A stretch of DNA of 18,978 nucleotides, taken from assembly GCA_003451585.1 (NCBI GenBank), contig DMEU01000008.1, positions 1-18,978 of the forward strand, given 5' to 3'. The DNA is from Candidatus Omnitrophota bacterium (GTDB lineage: Bacteria > Omnitrophota > Gorgyraeia > Velamenicoccales > Velamenicoccaceae). The position numbers and the translations under genes are program-made. Below the pieces are notes generated by a model. That model did no database searches and was not told the DNA's origin. It saw only the letters and a list, made by a program, of their open reading frames with translations. Positions 13,491 through 18,978 of the stretch are shown piece after piece; positions within the stretch are counted from its first letter, which is position 1; every line of letters starts with the position of its first letter.

Positions 13491-15211
13491 TGAAAAAAAT
13501 GGGGGATAGAATGAGTAGAAAGTTAATGGTTCCGGTATTTTTATGCGTTTATGTGTTTTTGAGTTCTTCCGTATTTGCACAGGTCGAAAAGGTGGACAGG
13601 TCGGAGGTGCAGATACAGAAGGAACTGCAGTTGCGGCAGAGGATAGAGGCTAAAAAGGTAAAGCCTCAGGTGGAAGAGGAGGCACCGGCGCCTGAGTCTG
13701 CGCTTTCCGCATCGGATGCCAAAACGCTCATTACCAAGATAGATGTTACGGGCGTAACCCTGCTGAAGGAAAAAGAGATAAACGACATAATCGCGCAGAA
13801 TATAAATAAGGAGCTCACTGTAAGGGAGATGCAGAAGATAGCGGACCTTATAACGGACATATACCGCCAAAAAGGTTATATTACTTCGCGCGCATACCTG
13901 CCGCCTCAAAAAATAGAGTCCGGAAGGGTCGAGATAAAGGTCGTTGAGGGGATGGCCGGCAGCCTGGAGGTAAGGGGGAATAAATATTTCAAGACTTACC
14001 TATATGAGAAGATGATGGGCTTGCCTAAAGGCGGGCCTTTTGACTACAACTCCTTAAGAAAGGGTTTGTCCCGCATTAACCAACAGCCGGACAGGAGCGC
14101 TAAGGCGGTGCTTGCGCCAGGCAAAGAACCGGGTACTACAGATGTCATTCTTGAAGTCCAGGACCGCCTGCCTATGCATATAGGCCTTGCCTGGGATAAC
14201 TACGGTTCGCGCTATATTGAGCGTAACCGCTATAGAACTACTCTTACCCACAATAACCTGCTTGGGTTTGACGATACCCTTACTATCCAATACCAAATGT
14301 CTGAAGCAGACCATTACAAGCTGTTTATGGGGCGCTACGTCTTTCCGGTAACGAGCGATCTTAAAATAGGTTTTTTTGGGGCTGAGTCAAGGCTTCGTTT
14401 AGGCAAGGAGTTTGAAGACTTGAATGCAAGAGGCAAGACCAGGCTTTATAGCGCGTATGCGGTAAAGACGCTTTTAGATACCGAAAATGCCAACCTCGTT
14501 TTTAATACCGGTTTTGATTATAAAGATATTTTTAATTTTCAATCCGGTGATGAGACAAGCCGCGACAGGCTGCGTATTGTAAAGGCAGGGCTTGATCTTG
14601 ATGTGACAGATAATTTTGGAAGGACGCTTTCCACATATGAGATAGATTACGGCATACCTGATATCATGGGCGGCTTAGACAGCCAGGATGCCCGCGCTTC
14701 CCGTGACGGCTCAGGAGGCAAGTTCGTAAAAAATAACATTAATTTTATAAGATTGCAAAAGATGCCTTTTGATTCCTCCATCCTTTGGAAAAATCAGATA
14801 CAGCTTAGCCCGTATATTTTGCCTGCGGCAGAGCAGTTCCAGATAGGTGGCATTGCCAACGTCCGTGGTTATCCGACAGCAGAGGCAGTGGGTGATAATG
14901 GTTACTCCATGACATGGGAGTGGTCTTTCCCTGTGTATTTTATCCCGAAAGATGTCCAGGTTCCTTTTTCAAAGGCCAAACTGTATGATGCTATAAGGGT
15001 TGTGGCTTTTTATGACTGGGCTAATACGCGTTTAAGAAGGCCTGCGGCCGGTGAAGAGAAGAATACCACCTTAAGGGGCGCAGGGGTAGGGGTCCGTGTC
15101 AATCTGCCTGAGAACTTTTCAGCCAAAGTCGAGTTTGCCTGGCCTTTGGACAAGCTGCCGTCGGATGGCGACCGGCTTCACACCTGGTTCGAAGTTTCTA
15201 AAAGTTTTTAA
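13490..15211 (+). CDS. TpsB-type outer-membrane transporter (ShlB/FhaC/HecB family)
   Basis: TpsB proteins carry their TpsA partner across the outer membrane. This 573-residue protein has a signal peptide ending FLSSSVFA near residue 30, a charged and Pro/Glu-rich linker (31-77), a POTRA at 78-153, a second POTRA-like region near 155-225 (GSLEVRGNKYF ... VILEVQD), then a beta-barrel with the conserved VRGY loop motif (Val458-Tyr461) and a terminal Phe for barrel assembly. ATG 13490 forms TGATG with the preceding stop. ATG 13511, with GGGGG at 13501-13505, is an equally good start and leaves a shorter signal peptide. It lies 92 nt before TpsA, which is its expected substrate. Confidence 0.93.
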   Translation: MKKMGDRMSRKLMVPVFLCVYVFLSSSVFAQVEKVDRSEVQIQKELQLRQRIEAKKVKPQVEEEAPAPESALSASDAKTLITKIDVTGVTLLKEKEINDIIAQNINKELTVREMQKIADLITDIYRQKGYITSRAYLPPQKIESGRVEIKVVEGMAGSLEVRGNKYFKTYLYEKMMGLPKGGPFDYNSLRKGLSRINQQPDRSAKAVLAPGKEPGTTDVILEVQDRLPMHIGLAWDNYGSRYIERNRYRTTLTHNNLLGFDDTLTIQYQMSEADHYKLFMGRYVFPVTSDLKIGFFGAESRLRLGKEFEDLNARGKTRLYSAYAVKTLLDTENANLVFNTGFDYKDIFNFQSGDETSRDRLRIVKAGLDLDVTDNFGRTLSTYEIDYGIPDIMGGLDSQDARASRDGSGGKFVKNNINFIRLQKMPFDSSILWKNQIQLSPYILPAAEQFQIGGIANVRGYPTAEAVGDNGYSMTWEWSFPVYFIPKDVQVPFSKAKLYDAIRVVAFYDWANTRLRRPAAGEEKNTTLRGAGVGVRVNLPENFSAKVEFAWPLDKLPSDGDRLHTWFEVSKSF

Positions 15212-15250
15212 AAAGTTTTTCTTGACAAAATCGGGTCTATAGTGTATATT
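15200..15250 (+). promoter_or_regulatory. Near-consensus sigma70 promoter of tpsA with AT-rich upstream element
   Basis: TTGACA (15222-15227) matches the -35 consensus fully and TATATT (15245-15250) matches five of six of the -10 consensus, separated by the ideal 17 bp. Two A/T blocks, AAAAGTTTTT (15200-15209) and AAAAAGTTTTT (15210-15220), lie just upstream, where a promoter UP element would bind RNA polymerase alpha subunits. Transcription would start near 15257, leaving a leader of about 47 nt. This would let tpsA be transcribed strongly and separately from tpsB. Confidence 0.78.
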
Positions 15251-15303
15251 TTTAACACTTATACATTACTTCAGGCGCAAAACCTCCAGCAAATAAAGAG
15301 TTA

Positions 15304-18300
15304 ATGAGCCAGGCAAACCAAAATAACGGGATTTTAGCAAAAATAAAGAAAGCGCTTTCAGCTTTTTTTGTTCTAGCGGCCTTTACAGCTCTTCCTTTCC
15401 GCGCGTTCGCGCTTCCTGAGGGCGAAAATATTGTTGCCGGATCGGCCGCTTTTGACCGCTCCACCACAGACCACTTAGAAGTCACAACATCAACCGATAA
15501 GACCATAATTAACTACGACAGTTTCAGCATTGCAGAAAAACAGTCTGTTAATTTCAATCAGCCCACCGCGAATTCAATAACATTAAACCGTGTTATCGGC
15601 ACAAGCCCATCAGAAATATTTGGCGCGCTTACTTCAAACGGCAGGCTTTTTGTTATCAATACAAACGGTGTTTTATTTGGGCCGAATTCAAGAGTTGATG
15701 CACCCGCATTAGTCGCTTCCACATTAGATATTTCAGATGAAGATTTCCTAAACGGAAATTATAATTTTTTTAAGTCCGGAGAAAACGCTTTCTTAGTAAA
15801 TCAGGGTAATATTACGGTCAGGAATGGCGGTTATGTCTGCCTGCTTTCCCAGGGCATTGAAAACCAGGGCGCAATTATCGCAAACCTTGGCACAGTGGTT
15901 TTGGCAAGCGGCGAAAAGATGACACTGGCATTGGATGACGCGGGCGATATATCCGTAGTCATTGATGAGGCTGTAACAGGGGCGGTTTTCGGGCCGGATG
16001 GCAACACGTTAAAGAGCGCCATAACCAACAGCGGTTCTATTTTTGCTGATGGCGGAAAGATACTGCTTACCGCAAAGGTCCTAAACGGCGTATTTGATAA
16101 GGCAATAAACAATACCGGCATTATACAGGCCAATTCAGTAGTAGAGCATAATGGCGTAATAGAGCTGGTGGCAGAAGGCGCGCCTGTAGTCAATACCGGC
16201 ACCATAAGCGCAGGCGAAGTTATAATAAGCGCCCCGGATACGTCCTATGTTAATATAGGTAAGGTGACAGCCAATGGTTCCCAGGACCTGCCTGATGGCG
16301 GCAAGATAGCCATAGAAGCAGGCGCCATACTACAGCAGGGCCTGATATCCGCGAATTCCTTTGAAGCAGGCAACGCAGGCCAGGTAAGCCTGGTCTCCGA
16401 AGTTTCGACCATCTTAGATGACGGCAGCGTTACAGAGGCCATGGCCTTAGGTATTATAGGTAACGGCGGCAAGATCACGATAGATTCAAAAGGCGGAAGT
16501 ACTGTAGTCAACAGGACTGCCGTTATAGACGTTTCCGCAGGAGCGATTGCCGGCAATGCCGGATATATAGAGGTAAGCGCATTTGATCAGCTGGGTTTTT
16601 ACGGCATCTTAAATGGCCACGCGCCTCCGGGATATAATGTCGCGACTGTCCTTTTCGACCCCCTCAATATAATTATAAGTGTCTCAGATCCTTCTACCCC
16701 AGATACAGAATATATTAGTGTTTCCTCGCTTCAATCCGCCACAGCAGATATATACCTACAAGCTGATAATGATATTACCTTAGCAGATGACCTTTATATC
16801 CCTAATGCAGGCACCTCACTTACTTTAGAAGCCGGGCGCAATATTTGGATAAACGCCAACTTAATCGTAAATGGCGGCATTACTCTATATGCAGATGCTG
16901 ATTATGACGGCTTTGGCGATTTTAATCAGGCGGCAGATACATGGATCGTTGCCGCAGGTGATTTTTATGCTGAAGGCGCCAATCTTAGCCTGGGTAAGAT
17001 TACTTCCGGGGGGGATGGGGCATATTCTTTTGAGGCCTATGCATGGGGTGATATTACATTATCCGATGAACTTTTTGTCTCCCCTAGTGTAAACCTATAT
17101 GCAGAGGGTAATATTTCCATAAATTCCGACATCGTTTGCGAAAATAGCGTTAACTTGCATGCTTACGGCAGTATAGAGCAAGCTGATAATACAAAGATAA
17201 TTTCCGGTGGTTCTGTGGAGATTACAGGAGCAGAAGTAACTTTATTTGATGTCTATTTTGCAGGTGATTTTTATGCCGAAGCTTTTGACGGCTCCATTAA
17301 TGTCCGCGGCCTGATAAAATCGGCAGGGATAGATTTTAACCACGGGAATGCAGTTATCACTATTACCACTGCTACCGAATACGGCAGTGACGAGATTTTG
17401 CGTGCTACGAACCAAGGGCAGGGGTACGGATTAAAATTTGATCTAAGCTCTATTCCCAATACAATAGTAGTTACTAGCGCAGAGATCTATTATTATTTGG
17501 AGAGCGATGGTGGATGGTACGTGCATAATTTGACAGCTGACGAATTAGTTGTCTTGCAGGGTTCCCTGCAAACCACGACTAAGGAATACCATTTTAATGA
17601 CGGCGTTGTACAAACTTACGGAAAAACCCATCCTGATTGGGCCCCATACATAATTATATCCGCTATTACTACGACTACCACAACGACTGATGTGCCAGTA
17701 GTTAACGGATATACGCTTGGTGGTGGTAGCGAAGGCACGATCTATTTGTATGCCTATAATAACGTTAATTTTCAGAACACAGGACGTTTGCAAACCTTAG
17801 GTGACGTAGGCATCGAAACTTCTGGGGGAGGCGAAGTTTATGATGGGGGTGCAATTGTCGATGAGACTGGCGCTTACCTTAATATAATTGCCAATAACTT
17901 AGTCATGTTTGCTGCTAATGGTATCGGCTCTTCTGATGCTTTAGAGACTCAGGTAAATAATCTTTCGGCTGGGAATATAAGAAGCGGCAATATCATTATA
18001 GATAATGCCGGCGATTTAAATATAACAGAGTCCGATTGGTTTGAAGGAATAACTAACGATGCGCCAGGAGGTTTGATAGAGCTGACAGTTGATGGTATTT
18101 TGAACATCGAGGCTCCGATAGAGGGCTACGGAGATATAAGATTGTATGTTACGGGAGACATAAATCAATATGAATATATAACCATAAATCAATATGAAGG
18201 GTATGAGCTGCCTACTCCTCAAATTATCGATTCTTCTCATCCGATAGACGGCTGGTCATCCGGAGTATCAAATGACCCGACAATAGACATAAGCTGGACT

Positions 18301-18978
18301 TTAGCTGAAAGTGAATGGGATTTCTACTCATTTACCGCTAATGCTGGAGGCGCTTATACACAAGAGGAGTGGGCTGATATCACTACCAATGGCGGGGATC
18401 TCAGTATAACCGCAAATAATGATATTTCTCTTACTTTAATAGATGCAGGAAATGGCGACGTTACGATAACTTCTTTAAACGGCCTGATCATAGACAATGA
18501 TTTGAATTTTGCATCTGAAGACTATGATATCATCGGCCGCACCATAACTTTATCAGCTACTTCTACGTCGGAAGTTGATTACGGACAGGACGGCGCAGCG
18601 GAAGAGGCGATAGATATCAGCTACCCCGGAGAGGGGTTTTCATACACCTGGACCCATGGTAGTTTCGACCCAGATTCTGACTTAGGTTTATTTTTTACCG
18701 ATTTTGTATCCGGCAATTGGGTTTTTTCAACCACGTCTCCTGAGTTGGACGATGCAATGGATTGGTATTTCAATGTCGCAACAGTAGATGACTGGGAATG
18801 GCAATCGGAAACAGCTAGCCACGGCGCTTTTTATATTGATACTACAGCCCCGGTAATCACGGCATCAAGGGATATCGATCCTAATACCTACGGCTGGGAC
18901 AAGGGAACAGTCACTATCAGCTATACAGTCAGCGATGGATTAGCGGATATAGACTATGCCAACCCCGGCAATGAAATA
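15304..18978 (+). CDS. TpsA-type filamentous haemagglutinin-like exoprotein, 3' end beyond window
   Basis: The frame is open for 1225 codons with no stop and leaves the window. A signal peptide (KIKKALSAFFVLAAF ... FRAFA, cleavage near 37) precedes a TPS/FHA N-terminal domain (38 to about 240) with RLFVINTNGVLFGPNSRVD; the usual NPNG is NTNG at 119-122. Beta-helix-like sequence rich in G, N, D and V follows, with VLFDPLNIIIS near 450. A Ca-loop-like DADYDGFGD occurs at 531-539, a DNRLRE-like segment near 680-760, a seven-Thr run at 789-795, and Ig/FN3-like sequence (NDPTIDISWT; DAMDWYFNVATVDD; DTTAPVIT) after about 976. ATG 15304 has only a weak ribosome binding site. It is the presumed substrate of the TpsB upstream and likely a surface or secreted adhesin. 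It is less GC-rich than the biotin genes. Confidence 0.93.
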   Translation, partial: MSQANQNNGILAKIKKALSAFFVLAAFTALPFRAFALPEGENIVAGSAAFDRSTTDHLEVTTSTDKTIINYDSFSIAEKQSVNFNQPTANSITLNRVIGTSPSEIFGALTSNGRLFVINTNGVLFGPNSRVDAPALVASTLDISDEDFLNGNYNFFKSGENAFLVNQGNITVRNGGYVCLLSQGIENQGAIIANLGTVVLASGEKMTLALDDAGDISVVIDEAVTGAVFGPDGNTLKSAITNSGSIFADGGKILLTAKVLNGVFDKAINNTGIIQANSVVEHNGVIELVAEGAPVVNTGTISAGEVIISAPDTSYVNIGKVTANGSQDLPDGGKIAIEAGAILQQGLISANSFEAGNAGQVSLVSEVSTILDDGSVTEAMALGIIGNGGKITIDSKGGSTVVNRTAVIDVSAGAIAGNAGYIEVSAFDQLGFYGILNGHAPPGYNVATVLFDPLNIIISVSDPSTPDTEYISVSSLQSATADIYLQADNDITLADDLYIPNAGTSLTLEAGRNIWINANLIVNGGITLYADADYDGFGDFNQAADTWIVAAGDFYAEGANLSLGKITSGGDGAYSFEAYAWGDITLSDELFVSPSVNLYAEGNISINSDIVCENSVNLHAYGSIEQADNTKIISGGSVEITGAEVTLFDVYFAGDFYAEAFDGSINVRGLIKSAGIDFNHGNAVITITTATEYGSDEILRATNQGQGYGLKFDLSSIPNTIVVTSAEIYYYLESDGGWYVHNLTADELVVLQGSLQTTTKEYHFNDGVVQTYGKTHPDWAPYIIISAITTTTTTTDVPVVNGYTLGGGSEGTIYLYAYNNVNFQNTGRLQTLGDVGIETSGGGEVYDGGAIVDETGAYLNIIANNLVMFAANGIGSSDALETQVNNLSAGNIRSGNIIIDNAGDLNITESDWFEGITNDAPGGLIELTVDGILNIEAPIEGYGDIRLYVTGDINQYEYITINQYEGYELPTPQIIDSSHPIDGWSSGVSNDPTIDISWTLAESEWDFYSFTANAGGAYTQEEWADITTNGGDLSITANNDISLTLIDAGNGDVTITSLNGLIIDNDLNFASEDYDIIGRTITLSATSTSEVDYGQDGAAEEAIDISYPGEGFSYTWTHGSFDPDSDLGLFFTDFVSGNWVFSTTSPELDDAMDWYFNVATVDDWEWQSETASHGAFYIDTTAPVITASRDIDPNTYGWDKGTVTISYTVSDGLADIDYANPGNEI
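17341..17700 (+). other. DNRLRE-like domain segment within TpsA
   Basis: The translated stretch YGSDEILRATN ... YGLKFDLSSIPNTIVVTSA followed by EIYYYL follows the DNRLRE pattern, in which a YGSD..LRV strand leads to an LRFDLSSIP strand and a TVTSATLYLYL strand. It interrupts the beta-helix-like sequence and is followed by a Thr run that looks like a linker. The assignment is by motif recall only. Confidence 0.55.
18159..18198. repeat. In-frame 16-bp direct repeat, 24-nt period
   Basis: CATAAATCAATATGAA occurs at 18159-18174 and 18183-18198. The 24-nt period is eight codons, giving INQYEYIT followed by INQYEGYE in TpsA, which looks like a recent small tandem duplication. Confidence 0.8.

Noticed and set aside
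13541..13909. 122-residue open frame on the - strand
   Set aside because: It lies wholly opposite tpsB, has no recognisable motif or ribosome binding site, and its composition is that of an antisense shadow.
15200..15220. AAAAGTTTTT/AAAAAGTTTTT as a terminator after tpsB
   Set aside because: The palindromes lack GC pairs and a loop, and they overlap the upstream region of a strong promoter, which explains them better.
15831..16205. 124-residue open frame on the - strand (and a similar one at 16245-16556)
   Set aside because: Both are antisense to the intact TpsA frame. Their low-complexity Thr/Pro/Ser content mirrors the Gly/Asn/Val-rich codons of TpsA.

Overview
The window is one co-directional run of + strand genes, probably from a diderm, mostly anaerobic bacterium. 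The gene style (GTG/TTG starts, overlapping genes, sugar-nucleotide genes next to a two-partner secretion system, an orphan beta-repeat protein) resembles Omnitrophota (OP3) genomes. That placement is an inference from style, not from a marker gene. A diderm envelope is well supported: there is a TpsB outer-membrane transporter with a terminal Phe and a very large TpsA exoprotein. No tRNA, rRNA, CRISPR array or transposase gene was seen.

Region 1 (1-227) is non-coding or holds the tail of an upstream gene. It contains a 33-bp direct repeat with one mismatch, then a sigma70-type promoter (150-178) whose -10 box lies between two half-sites resembling a BirA biotin operator.

Region 2 (228-7758) is a compact, overlapping operon with a complete BioC/BioH-type biotin pathway, bioB-bioF-bioH/G-like-bioC-bioD-bioA, followed by mnmA (tRNA 2-thiouridylase) and nadA (quinolinate synthase). 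BioC and the esterase make pimeloyl-ACP, BioF, BioA and BioD build dethiobiotin, and BioB inserts sulfur. BioB has Asp where the classical [2Fe-2S]-cluster Cys is expected. The last codons of bioD are formed by a perfect 17-bp inverted repeat that looks like a REP-type palindrome.

Region 3 (7780-13490) is envelope and polysaccharide related: a DgkA/undecaprenol-kinase family membrane protein, a WbpA-type UDP-GlcNAc dehydrogenase and a WbpP-like epimerase (together a likely route to UDP-GalNAcA), an unrecognised protein built from eight ~30-residue beta-type repeats, a NodB-fold protein that has lost its metal ligands, and a membrane glycosyltransferase fused to a periplasmic POTRA domain.

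Region 4 (13490-18978) is a two-partner secretion system. TpsB carries a POTRA closely resembling the one fused to the glycosyltransferase. TpsA has its own near-consensus promoter, stays open for 1225 codons and runs off the window. TpsA shows a signal peptide, a TPS/FHA N-terminal domain, beta-helix sequence, a DNRLRE-like insertion and Ig/FN3-like segments. The glycosyltransferase-POTRA fusion and the inactive deacetylase, directly upstream of TpsB/TpsA, are the best candidates for an undescribed system that couples glycan synthesis to exoprotein secretion.
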